Source: Jackrogersella multiformis (taxonomy: Eukaryota; Ascomycota; Sordariomycetes; Xylariales; Hypoxylaceae). From it: DNA of 64,000 bases. The notes under the pieces were generated by a model. It did not search any database and was not told where the DNA came from. It was given only the letters and a program-made list of their open reading frames with translations. The stretch is taken from assembly GCA_902806575.1 (NCBI GenBank), contig CADCXD010000010.1, forward strand, positions 806,001 to 870,000, written 5' to 3'. Position 1 is the first letter of the stretch. The number at the start of each line of letters is the position of its first letter. This document shows, piece after piece, positions 46,771 to 57,511 of this stretch. Made by a program: the position numbers and the translations under genes.

Positions 46771-49650
46771 GACGCAAAAGATAAAAGTCAGAACTAGGGT
46801 AATCAACGAGTGCCTTAATGCCTCAGCAATTAAAGAGTGTATATTCGAGTAGATAGTAAGATACGCACTATATGGAAGATTTCGGAATGTAACGAAGGTA
46901 ACGAAGAGAACGAAAGCCAGTTGAAGTATTACCTTAGGGGTTGATCTCAGGGGATACGGGTTGCGTCCTCTTGCTGACTATTGATCTAGGTTCTAGAAGC
47001 TCGGGCTACTAATACACCCAGCTAGGGTTAGCCGATGGCTTGTTTCTAATTAAATGATAGATGGGGATAGATGGAGACTGCAAAATGACAGGGCGCCAAG
47101 GGAAATATGTATGAAATATGTCCTACACAAGACGAGGCTATGCGCTGAAATGAAGTGGAAATGTGAATGGGAAATACTGTAGGCATTGCATACCCAAGTA
47201 CACTAGTAGTAGTTTCGACGGTCAATGACAGGGTTGAAAAGAAGACAACCTCGAAATGGTAGGTATATACGTAGAAAATTAGGAAGACGGCAGCTGAACG
47301 AGCATGGGTGACGTTAACGAGATGAAGAGAAGGGAGAAGAGAATATCTATGTGGGATGGTAATAAAGGCACAAGTACAATTACTTACTCTGTAGGTACAC
47401 AATTAACACAGCCGCCTCTACTCGTGTCTACTTCTTGACAATGGAAGCCGATGATATTGTGTGCCGTCCACTCTTATCAAAGTGGAAGATCAGCTCTAAG
47501 ACGGCCGAGGGAGGATACTGTAGCTGTAATGGATGAAGATGGAGACGGGAATGAGGAGGGGTAGAAACGAAAGCAATCGATCAATCCCTTTATTCCTGGA
47601 TGTAACTGTAAGATATATTGATTCTTTGACACAGATGTAATAAAAGGGTAGGACGATACAATATGGAAGATTTCTGATTTGTGCTCGTGTTGCAGTCTGG
47701 GGTTGTCTGTGGCAAAAGAGTGACGATTGAGGGGGGGGGATGAGTTTCTTGGGACTGGAAAGAAGATCGAATGTGAATTCACCTCTTAGCCCTTGAAACT
47801 TTGGGGGAGTGGGGCATATCAAGGCGCAATTCCCCAGTTAAAAGCTCAGTAGAGGCCTACGGAAGGCCCCAGCTCCTTTTCCTTAAAGCTTCTTTACGTT
47901 CTTCGCAGCTTCCAGAAGGGAGCACAGACCTCTAAGGTGTCCGTGTCATGATGTACATGATGTAGGTACCTGCTATATCTGCAGCTTTCCAGCGCAGCTA
48001 GGTGTTTGGAGTTTGTACCTACGGATTGTTTCCGAATATAACAGCTGTGCCCTATGGATGCCGTAGATATGATGCAACCTAATATGGGTGCCTACCTGTT
48101 AACGACCTCCTACCTTTACCTACTTAGGTAGGTGCCTACACTACCTAGATAGGCAGAAATAGATCAAAGCCCTATTATGTGCACAATATAATCCATCCAT
48201 GAATTTACTTGAGAAAATTACTAGGTACCCGACATACCTAGGTACTTCAAAGAAATCAAGAAGAAAGACCTATTTAAGACCCGTTCGTTACATCAAGAGA
48301 TGTAGATACTTGTGGTGTAGCGCAAACAATGAGGTCTTGTGAAACTCGTTAGTTCTCAGGCGGAAGGGGTTTGTCTCTCACGTCACTCAGATCGGGATCG
48401 CCCATGTTCTATTCTTCTTCTGGAAAGGCTCAACTGGTCCGAGCGTACCTGTCAAAAAAGGACGACAAGGGTGTATCTCCCTAGGCAGTAGGTACCTAGG
48501 TTGGTTGGTATTTTTTTGTACTTAAGTAAGCTCACTCCCCCTTTCTAAAGCAATCCAATGTTTACATAAGTACCTACCTTAAGGAGGTATATGTGATAAC
48601 CTCACCGCTTATTCTTCATGCCTTATGTAGGTAGCTTGCTTAGTCTCGACAGGTTCATTATGTCTTTAATCAGGGAATAGGACGGGTGAGATCGATGATA
48701 TTGATGATACTCAAGTTGCAGTTGGATTCTCGAAAATCAATGAGTCATTTGCACTACTCCAATAGCATAGCCAGTATATGAAATAGTGTATGTAAGGCAT
48801 CTAGTTATTATTAGATACAGCCTTTGAGTAATCGGGCAGTACTAAGGACCTAGGTAGCTGACCTACCTACCTATGTGCCTAGCATCCATATCGTAGCTAT
48901 TCAAGAAATAAAAGGCAGTTATTTGTTATGATATGCGTTGCCTTAATTGCTTACTCGCATATCTCCGCTGCCGTCTCACTTAAGAATTCGCTCTCGGGCA
49001 ACCTCACGTAAGCGCTGCTTAACCTATTAGGCGTTTAGTATGGCGGTACATGGCCGGCAAGTCATAGAGCCGCAAGTCTATTCGTCCATCCAGCCATATT
49101 CAGCTCTTAGGCATCGCTCTGGCTTGAATGACTCGTGCATATATTTGAACCACATGAAAGGAACCTTGGAATGCCGTGAGTCGAGGAGATGGCGGAGCCT
49201 ATTACGGCGTTGTTTACCTATAATATGCAGCCCTTACCTTTGTTATAGCTGAATAGTATTGTTTAAGACATAGCTTACCACCTAGGTATGTACTTATACA
49301 TCTACGGTTTTGTATATGGGTTAATCACCTACCTAGGAGGTACCTAGGTAGTTTATGAAGATGTTGACTAGAAAATTAGGATAAAGAAAAGAGTCGTAAA
49401 CTCTTAGCTGGAACTTCAATATTAGACTTAAGCTGTAAGTTATAACATTCATAAAATAAAAAGCTGAAACTAAGTTCTATTCCATACTATATGATTCGAT
49501 TAAAGCCACCTAATATATCTATTCGAGTCGTAGGTTCTCGGCTAGTACTGTCGCTACATGCTAGGAAGCCTCCCAATTCCTTGTTTGGTTCCCCTTTTAC
49601 TTGTCATACATAATGCAAATAACCCAACAATCTGCCACACAGCTGCGTGC
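46771..49650. other. long upstream region of pkaR
   Basis: This 2.9 kb lies between the PKA regulatory subunit start and the 3' end of the cytidylyltransferase gene. The part nearest pkaR (to about 47.8 kb) contains pyrimidine-rich minus-strand sequence that could be a long, possibly spliced 5' leader. No supported gene was seen. Frames at 47046-47402 and 47477-47822 lack domains. CCTA/TAGG tracts are frequent from 47960 to 49350. Confidence 0.5.
48113..48246. repeat. CCTA/TAGG palindromic tracts
   Basis: Tracts such as CTACCTTTACCTACTTAGGT (then AGGTGCCTACACTACCTAG) and TACCTAGGTACTT near 48235 lie here, with further copies at 48485-48500, 48850-48880 and 49279-49350. This is the same family as in the left part of the window. 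Confidence 0.6.
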
Positions 49651-51123
49651 TTACGTAGCGGCAGCTATCTTCTCTTCTTTGCGCTGCTGTTCCTCCTCTA
49701 ATATCTCTCTCCGCCTGTGAGCAACCTCGCCGATGGCCTTCATGCCTTTCTTCCTCTGTCGCTCCTCGTAGAGGCTCCTGCTCTGCATAATGCGCTGCAC
49801 GATAGTTCCGGCATTTACATCCTGGAACTCGTGGTTTGGAACCTCTTGGAAGATGCCCATCTTCTTCGGCGCTGCGTATGGGTCATACGACAGCGGCATG
49901 AACGAGGTTGGGCCATGGTAAACGGCGTCAGGGGTACCCCACGGAGAGCTCGTGAGGTACGATCTAGTTGGCGAGAAAGGTGCACCGAATATAACGGCGT
50001 TGACGTGCTAAAAAAGTATTATGAGCAATATACCATAGAATAAGTAAAAAAAAGAGGAGATCACGTACTCGACACTGTAGCACACAAAGGCCACGCTCAT
50101 AAATATTCATGATGGGGTAGTTGACGCCTTTCCAGTAATTGATAACCTCGTCATCGTGGACCCCGGCGACTACGAACACTGGTCCATAATCGGCGCCTTT
50201 GCCACGGCGCTCATCGACGGCCTGCTGATCATACCAGCCCTCCTTTCTCGCTAGGCTCTCTTCAGTCAGGACGACTTGGCGGAGAAATTCGATATGCCCA
50301 CTAGAAAAGAGATCGAACCCTCCATCAACATAGACGACCCTCTGGCCAGGCTTCGGGCCCGATCCCTTTAGCAGCGGGCGGAACGAGCCTTTCTCTTCCG
50401 TAGCCTCGGTTTTCGCAGCTTTAGAGGCCGACCAGAAGTACACATCCACGCCAGGGGTTTTGCCACTCTCGTCGGCCGCGTATTGATGAATGCGTTTTAA
50501 CATGGCCTCGCCCTCCGATTTCCTCTCAGCTTCGGTACCGCTGCCCTCTTCGCCCGCGAGCACATTTTCTAGCGATTTAATGAAGTGCGTCCTAGTACAT
50601 AACAACATGCGTCCAACAAGGTCAGTTGTGGATATACTCGGCGTACGCTTGACGACCTTGAAGCGCCCCGCCGCCTTCACGAAGCGATAGCAATCCTCGC
50701 CGCTACTGTCGGAGGTGATATCATCTCCATGGACCACATATTCGCAGCCGAAGTGGCTTATGAAATCCAACTGCGTAACATACGGTGCCCATGCGACGGA
50801 TCGAGTGACCCAACGACAGGCATCTACCGCAGCTAGTCTTTTACATAAAAAGTCCAGGAGATCAGCAGAACGCTCTTTAGAGTACGATCTAGGAAGAGCT
50901 ATCCATACCGTTCCCGCAGATTCATGACCGTCGGGCCTTTGTTTTCCAATATATCCTCATCGGAGTGCACACCAACATACAGCTCCGTGCCGAGTTGGCG
51001 GGCCTGCAGCATAGCACCAGCGTGGCCGTGATGGAAGAAATCCCAACACCCATCAACCCAGATCCTGTCTTCTAGGAGTTCTAGGGCTGGTGGTCCAGAT
51101 AGGACCTCTTGTTCTGAACTCAT
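49651..51123 (-). CDS. ethanolamine-phosphate cytidylyltransferase
   Basis: Three exons in phase (51123-50909, 50837-50069, 50007-49651) give 446 aa. It makes CDP-ethanolamine from CTP and phosphoethanolamine in the Kennedy pathway for phosphatidylethanolamine. Two nucleotidyltransferase domains are visible. The first has WVDGCWDFFHHGHAGAMLQA (HxGH motif), VGVHSDEDI and a variant RTPSISTTDLVGR of the RTxGISTT motif. The second (about 190-410) has YVDGGFDLFSSGHIEFL with SSGH in place of HxGH, as is usual for the degenerate second domain of this family, and VVAGVHDDEVINYWKGVNYP. A basic coiled C-terminus (RRREILEEEQQRKEEK) follows. The start at 51123 (MSSEQEVLSG) is preferred over an upstream hydrophobic extension. 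The gene is divergent from the dioxygenase gene. Confidence 0.95.
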
Positions 51124-51583
51124 GATAGAGTATAGAGTACAGCTGTATAAAAGAACTGTTTCGGGGGGGGTGAATAATGTTGTATTAGTTATGAATATGA
51201 ATAAGAAAGCTGTTAAATTGTGCAAGTCGTACCTTACCTACCTAGGTAGCTCCCTGTTTATGTCGGTCGGTTAGAGTTGCCGGCATGGACGTTGGACAAG
51301 AAGTATCCACACTGTTTTGCGCGCTTTTTGTACCGTACATACCACCGTATCTAAATATTTCCACACGGTCTTTCCACGACCCCTCATCTTGGGCCCCTTA
51401 TCGACAAGGTCCCGAGAGCTAAGCTCCGTGACCCCACCATCGTACTATCGCATGCGTGACACAAACAGTTCCAATGACGACCCATTCCAAGGGATCACCG
51501 TCCGTATTAGTTGATAAAATGTAACTAAGACCCTGTCCTGTCCACACCACTATCCATCCAACGCCTCCCGCAACCCACAAACC
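51124..51583. other. divergent promoter: cytidylyltransferase / dioxygenase
   Basis: This 460-bp region lies between two start codons. It has one CCTACCTAGGTAG palindrome near 51237-51249 and a G-run (GGGGGGGG) near 51163. No gene was seen. Confidence 0.55.
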
Positions 51584-52573
51584 ATGTCCTCGGAACCCAC
51601 CCCCTCAACCGGCGGTCTAACCCCGGAGCAGCTCGCCGCCTTCTGGCGCGACGGCTACCTCGTCATCCCGGCCGCCCTGCCGCCGACGACCATGCAGGCG
51701 CTGCTAGCCGAGACGCGCGCGCTTCTCGAAGGCTTCTCGCTGTCGGACCACCCCATGACGCGCTTTAGCACGGGCGAGAAGTCCGCGCACGTCGGCGACG
51801 ACTACTTCCTGTCGTCGGGCGACAAGGTGCGCTTCTTCTTCGAGGAGGACGCCTTCGACAGCTCAGGCGCCCTGACCAAGCCCAAGGCCCGCGCCATCAA
51901 CAAGATCGGCCACTACCTGCACGCGCTGTCGCCGCCCTTCGCCGCGCTGCTCGACCCCGCGCTCAACCCGGACCTGCTGGGGGCGGCGGCGAGCGTGGGC
52001 AGCGTGGCCGCGGGCCGCGGGGAGAGCCACCCGGCGGCGGTGGCGCGCGCGCTTGGCTTCCGCGACCCGCGGTGCCTGCAGAGCATGGTCATCTGCAAGC
52101 AGCCGGAGATCGGCGGCGCCGTGCCGCCGCACCAGGACACCACGTTCCTGTACACGGACCCGCCGAGCGCGGTGGGCTTCTGGTACGCGCTCGAGGACGC
52201 CACGGCCGAGAACGGGTGCCTGAGCTTCCTGCCCGGCAGCCACAGGTGGGCGCCGGTGCGCCAGCGCTTCGCGCGCGCGCAGGCCGGCGGCACCGAGTTT
52301 ATAGATAACGAGGGCCCGAGGTTCCCCCCCGGGGAGGAGTACGGAGAGGAGGACGGGCGGGGCGAGGACGGCGAGTATAAGCTAGGCGAGGTCAAGGCGG
52401 GCTCTTTGGTCTTGATACACGGCAACTTGCTGCATAAGAGTGAGAGGAACTTGAGCCAGAAGGGGCGGATTATTTATACGTTCCATGTCATCGAGGGAGA
52501 GGGGACTAAGTATGACGAGAGAAACTGGCTTCAACCGCCGGCGGAAGGGTTCACGCGACTTTATAGAGACTAG
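51584..52573 (+). CDS. PHYHD1-like phytanoyl-CoA dioxygenase family protein
   Basis: Single-exon, 329 aa. Fe(II)/2-oxoglutarate oxygenase of the PhyH family, most like the PHYHD1 branch. It starts LTPEQLAAFWRDGYLVIPAA. The metal site is H183-x-D185 (VPPHQDTTFLYTDP) with distal His284 (NLLHKSERN), and the 2-oxoglutarate-binding Arg is likely Arg295 (KGRIIYTFHV). The family segments KVRFFFEEDAFD and GFWYALEDATAENGCLSFLPG are present. Two inserts relative to the core fold stand out: an Ala/Gly stretch at about 132-153 and an acidic Gly/Glu/Asp loop at about 249-265. The substrate is unknown. The gene is strongly GC-rich and yields long shadow frames on the other strand. Confidence 0.92.
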   Translation: MSSEPTPSTGGLTPEQLAAFWRDGYLVIPAALPPTTMQALLAETRALLEGFSLSDHPMTRFSTGEKSAHVGDDYFLSSGDKVRFFFEEDAFDSSGALTKPKARAINKIGHYLHALSPPFAALLDPALNPDLLGAAASVGSVAAGRGESHPAAVARALGFRDPRCLQSMVICKQPEIGGAVPPHQDTTFLYTDPPSAVGFWYALEDATAENGCLSFLPGSHRWAPVRQRFARAQAGGTEFIDNEGPRFPPGEEYGEEDGRGEDGEYKLGEVKAGSLVLIHGNLLHKSERNLSQKGRIIYTFHVIEGEGTKYDERNWLQPPAEGFTRLYRD

Positions 52574-53510
52574 AGCGAGATATCTAGTAAGATTTTGTAT
52601 GAAGTAGAGCACGAGAAAAATATGTTTCCCTAGACTTCCACTAAATGTATACCAGTCTTGATAGTCGAATAGCTCAGTGTGTCGTTTTCTTTGGTGAGAA
52701 TGCCCGATCTCGAAGAATATACGGACAAGACGCTCATATCTCAGCCTGCTAGTTCTCTGAATACTGGGAATATCTTTATATTTAGCAAAGTCTGTCTAAG
52801 CCGTATTACCTATGTATCTATATGTCAGGATTCACAAGGTCAATGTAAAGGCATTCACCCTAGGTATCTAGAAACCAGTTATCTCACTAGTTACAATACA
52901 TACTCTTGGCTGATAGCTCGACATCAACCCTCACATATCACATTCACATTTGGGCAGCAGAGAAATATTATTACATGTGCATTAGGCATCGCATTCTCCT
53001 ATGAATTAGAGCTCGAGGAACTCCGTTACATACAATCGAGTTCCCCCGCCCATCCGTATACGATGGAACGAGTACATTTTGCAATAGCTAGTAATAGCCA
53101 GTAGCCAGGACCCCCAAAATGCCGTGTCGTAGCTCGACACCGAGAGAACCCCCATGTTTCTCTCTTTTTCTCTGTGTAAAGGCCTTGGAGGGTCAACCAT
53201 CAACTATATCCCCTGTGGGCGCCTCTCGTTTGCGAAACTGCAATAATATCATGTTCGAATGAATAAATAATGGGTACAGGCAAATGACGGTTATAAGGTA
53301 GTGTCATTTGTAAACGTCGCGGGTGGTGAGAAAGAAGGGCCGATTATAGTGACAGTTATAACTATCGTTTTCGATGTGGAGAATTCTTCTCATGAGATTC
53401 CATCCACTCATGAGCTCGTGAAAGCTTGCGATAGCAGAATTTCCTCGCTCGTAATAAGCACCGTAGGGCGAGGAGAGGTGTAAAGGGCTTTAGCAACCTC
53501 TCTGGTGATG
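52574..53510. other. convergent spacer
   Basis: This 937-bp region lies between the dioxygenase and Hrp1-like stop codons. A 141-codon plus-strand frame (52679-53101) has no recognisable domain or signal peptide. I do not call it a gene. Confidence 0.5.
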
Positions 53511-56506
53511 CTAGCGACCGTAAGGATGGAAGCCTCGGCTGCCACCTCGTCCCCCACCGCGGTAGTTTGCGCCCGGTTTGCCGGCGTTCTTCGGGCCCGT
53601 AGGTGCGTTCGCTGGTGGTGCGTGGTTGGGATCAACAGGACCCGGACTTGACTGATGCGCACCACGGTTACGATGAAACCCTCCTCTGCCTCCTTGGTTA
53701 AAGTTGGGTTGAGGGACATCATCGTACATGCCCTCCCAGGAGGTTGGATCTCCACCGCCCATGCTATTGGCGTAACTCTGATTATACGCTCCCCGGCCAC
53801 CACGTCGGCCTCCACCTCCACGCGGGTTGAACATCTGCTGTTGGTTGAAGTCATTAAAGTTCTGCTGGTTTCCTTCACCTTGACCCTGACCTTGGCCGGC
53901 ACCTCCGTTGCTCATCATCTGGCTTTGCATCTGCTGCTGCATCTGCTGCATGAGAGCAGGATTCATATTGGCCATTGCTGCCATCGGGTTAGTTGGGGAA
54001 TTTTGACCTCCGCCTTGTGCCATCTGCTGTTGCAATTGCTGCATTTGCATCATTTGCACCATAGCGGGATTCATGGCTCCCATTCCCATGCTTCGGTTCA
54101 TAACCATCTGCTGTTGCATCATGGCCATGTACTGTTGCATTCTCTGCATGTACTGTGCCATGGCTTGAGGCGTCATGCCTCCCTGGCCCATCTGACTAGG
54201 AGCCATCTGACTCTGGACGGTAGCTTGTTCGTCCATACCGCCCTTCCTGAACTTTCCACGTCTTGATGCTTCTTCCTCCTCTCGCATATTACCCCTCGGT
54301 TGAGCTTTCTTCACCTCGATGGGTTTGCCGTGGATCTCTAGATGCGTGCTGAGGCACGCCTCGACGCCAACTTCGCTCTCGAAAGTGACGAATCCAAAAC
54401 CTCTCGGTCGACCTGTATCCTTGTCCATCATAAGGGTAGCGTCAACAACCCGGCCGAACTGGGCAAAGTAATCCTTGAATTCCGGTTCAGTTGTGTCCTG
54501 GCTGACACCGCCAACAAAGATCTTGCTGGTTTTTTCCTGTTCGTCCCTCGGAATAGCTCTTTTGGGGTCGATCTACGAAATAGATTAGTACTTAATTACG
54601 GGCATCATTTGCTGCACGAAGCTGAGACCAACTCACAATCTTGCCATCCAAGAAGTGTTCCTTGACCATAACAATATTCACTGTCTTGGGGTCTTTGAAC
54701 GTGAGGAACCCGAACCCACGCGATCGGCCGGTGGCCCCATCTCTCATGACCGTGCATTCCGTAACCTCACCAAACTGGGAAAAATAGTCACGGAGCGACT
54801 CTAATGGCACGTGTTAGCATTCTCGTTGGGATGAAACAAATAACATGGGTTCCTTACGATCTGTGGTTTCCCAGTTAAGACCTCCGATAAACATCTTGCT
54901 ATACGTAAATCGTAGTCAGCATCCGTTGCATCATAAATGGTTACTAGATGAAAAACCGCGCCATCGGTGAAAACAAGTCAGTATACGCAGGTCGACCGAA
55001 ACGGGGATGACCGCTTGGTAAACATGTTGGGCTCGTATGTGGCTCGCCACAAGTCCATACGGTCCAAATCCTGTGACCATGAATATTCATCTATACGCTC
55101 AGCTGGTCGACCGGAGATCTAAGCAAAAGGTGGACTGTTGTCTAAAAGCTGTCCACCAGGTTCAGAGTCCTCAGGATCAGAGGCAAATGGTATATAGTCC
55201 TCCTCTTAGGTTTTAGATACGTCCAACGGTGGCTGTTGCGGTGTACGTGGTGAAGGCTTGTGGTTCAGATGAGGCGATGATGCATGGGCCAGTGGTAGAA
55301 TCTGAGGAGCATGCCCTAGACAGCACCGCTCGGCAGGACAAGACAATGGCAGGTGATTTCTGAAATGTCGAATTTTGTTCTCGTCTCTTTGCTATCGTCA
55401 AGCTAGGACATAACTTCGAGCGCTATTCGCTGCCAATTCTCTTGTTACAGCCTTCAAAGTAATAGTTCTTCGTGGGCTTTATGAGCCTATCCCTGACGAA
55501 TGGCTACGGAAGGCAGTAGTAGTAGTGTTCTGTCTGTCTGTACTGACTATAGTCGAACTTTTCTCGTTGGTTTTTCTTTTCAAGGTGGCAGAGTGACTCC
55601 CTCCTTCGTCCTCATCACCTCTCTCTTTCCTGCGATGTACCTCTTGAGATCCGGACGGTTGGGTGCATTCGCCCTTCAGCTATGCATTTGAATGTCGACC
55701 GACTTGGCAACCCATCACCAAATCTTCCCATCGGACAGCTAGCGAGACAGAAACAGTTCTCTTGTTCACCACAGCCCTCCTGGCTGATGCCCCAGGGTAC
55801 CAATGCACACACTCTTTCGACCATCCAAAGCATGACCGTGAAGCTTGCGTCTTCCGAATCAAAAGCTTTGAGCATCCAAGCACGCTCTAAACATCGCTTT
55901 GATTTAGAATTTTAGGGATGGGCGAGGCGTAGCAGGGCTCTTCTAGAGCCGGTGGACTAGTAGAAATCTGGAAGACAAAAAAATAAATCTAAGAGGAAAG
56001 TACTTACCCATCTTCTTTAGCACTATGTCCGCGAGAGGAGTGGTACATGGACGCAGAATCGTCTTGTTGGGGATGCGCAGCAGTGATAGCACCAGTCGGG
56101 CCATTGCCCAGGTTGAAATCAACATCGTCGTCATCATCATAGTTGTCATCTTGATAATCATCACCATAACCGTTCTCTTCGGCTGCGTGAGCTACATCGC
56201 TTGGCGCTTGGTCGGTCTCGGGTCGAGTGTATGACTCTACTGATGGCTGGGGGTTATTAAACGAAGCAGGAGTAGGAGCAGAAGCTGGCGCGGGTGCAGG
56301 TGCTGGTGCGGGTGCTGGGGCCTGCGGTGCTTGAGCCGGTGCAGCAGAACCGTCATTGTCGTCGTACCTGTGGAAAGTAAGTACATGTGCGAAACGAATG
56401 AAAATATTGCCGACGAAAGGAGGTGGTGAAATGTTGGAGATTATGTTAGAGGTTATCCTTACAGATCAGCGAAAAGATCATCCTCGAAGTTCTCCGGCTC
56501 AGCCAT
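53511..56506 (-). CDS. two-RRM RNA-binding protein, Hrp1/Nab4-like
   Basis: Five exons in phase (56506-56463, 56367-56008, 54898-54858, 54800-54637, 54572-53511) give 556 aa. Yeast Hrp1 is cleavage factor IB, which binds the UA-rich efficiency element in pre-mRNA 3'-end formation and shuttles between nucleus and cytoplasm. The start is [19 protein letters not shown]. An Ala/Pro-repeat and acidic region (about 15-134) is followed by RRM1 (about 136-205: [23 protein letters not shown]) and RRM2 (about 219-295: [23 protein letters not shown]), then a Met/Gln-rich segment and a C-terminal RGG-type tail ([11 protein letters not shown]), a typical arginine-methylation region. The intron between exons 2 and 3 is 1,109 nt (54899-56007), about ten times the local norm, and lies just before RRM1. 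Exon 3 is only 41 nt. Confidence 0.93.
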
Positions 56507-56553
56507 GGCGAAGGTTGGCGATGTTTAACTTGCTAGACGCGATTAAGAAGACT

Positions 56554-56590
56554 CGAAGGTCGAAGGTCGAAGGTCGACGGTCGAAGGTTG
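56554..56590. repeat. short tandem repeat CGAAGGT in the Hrp1-like leader
   Basis: Five consecutive 7-bp units (CGAAGGT with one CGACGGT variant) lie 48-84 bp upstream of the Hrp1-like ATG. Read in the mRNA sense this is an ACCTTCG repeat. Confidence 0.7.
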
Positions 56591-56874
56591 CGAAGCAGAT
56601 GTTGACTTGGATTCGACCTAAGAAGGAGGATAGAACCTTGGAGATTGGCAGTAGTCTCTAGTTCAATCGGTCGGCCATGCAATGGTATGTTTTAAGAGAA
56701 GAAGGAAGTAAGTGAATCATGCGGATATTGACTGCGCATATAGTTAACGTAGAGGTAGGTAGATAACTAGAAGAAGGTTGACAAGAAGGTTGACGGAGAA
56801 GAATTGTGACAAGGTGATAAGAGACAACCAACTACAAAAATTTGTGAGGAGGTGTTGGCGGGAAAATAATGGTT

Positions 56875-56945
56875 GTAGCCTTCTTTAAGTCCTTTAGAAG
56901 GGTGCTTTTAGAAGGTGCTTTTAGAACGGTTGTTTTAGAAGGGTT
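56875..56945. repeat. tandem repeat of TTTTAGAAGG-type units
   Basis: About four copies of a 13-18 bp unit lie here: CCTTTAGAAGGGTGC, TTTTAGAAGGTGC, TTTTAGAACGGTTG and TTTTAGAAGGGTTG. Confidence 0.6.
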
Positions 56946-57032
56946 GCTCGCCGACACGACATTGAAGAAGAAACCTTTTTTCTTTTGAGCCAATGGGAGA
57001 CGCGAGGTCGGCGCCAGGCAAACTCCAATTAT

Positions 57033-57395
57033 GTACCTAGGTATGTACAAAGTAGCTTAGGTGGGTCTATTGGGTGTGCACGGATCACCTAACGGTGTTG
57101 CGGTGGTCCAATCAGCTCGAACCAGGCTGCACGCGATGTGGGGTATGTACATTATGTAGGTACCTACCTACTAAGGTACATAATAACTGACGGAGCTGTG
57201 GTACCGATAGCACCCGCGGACTTGAAAGTTCTAAGCTGAAGGTTCCAAGGTTGAGGTAGGTATGCCCCTCGATAGAGGTGGTAAGGTTGTTGTACCGCAT
57301 TAGCTCAATCATTCGATGTATGTACCTACCTAGACTACTCCGTCCCTACTTCCTAGGTAGCAGCCTACCTACCTCATACCCATAGGTACCTGGAT
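57033..57395. repeat. CCTA/TAGG palindromic tracts
   Basis: Scattered tracts include TACCTAGGTATGTAC near 57033, TAGGTACCTACCTACTAAGG near 57157 and CCTAGGTAGCAGCCTACCTA near 57352. They sit in the divergent promoter of the Hrp1-like and TBC genes. Confidence 0.6.
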
Positions 57396-57511
57396 GTTAG
57401 GTCTCTAGCCTGGTCCTTGTCAACCAACTCCAACTTTGTTGAATCCAACTTCGTTACAACATACAACATACAACAATGTGGCCGTGATTGATCGTCGACA
57501 TTCCCGTTGCC

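Larger units (their letters stand above)
56507..57511. other. divergent promoter: Hrp1-like / TBC gene
   Basis: This 1-kb region lies between two start codons. Nearest the Hrp1-like gene, in its probable 5' leader, is a run of CGAAGGT units (56554-56590). Near 56875-56945 is a tandem repeat of TTTTAGAAGGGTGC-like units. CCTA/TAGG tracts follow from 57033 to 57395. No gene was seen. Confidence 0.55.

Noticed and set aside
52679..53104. 141-codon plus-strand frame between two convergent genes
   Set aside because: No domain or signal peptide. The position fits 3' untranslated sequence.
54899..56007. Box C/D snoRNA hosted in the long Hrp1-like intron
   Set aside because: A GTGATGA box-C-like sequence occurs on the minus strand near 55611-55617, but no CTGA box D lies at a suitable distance and no terminal stem is visible.
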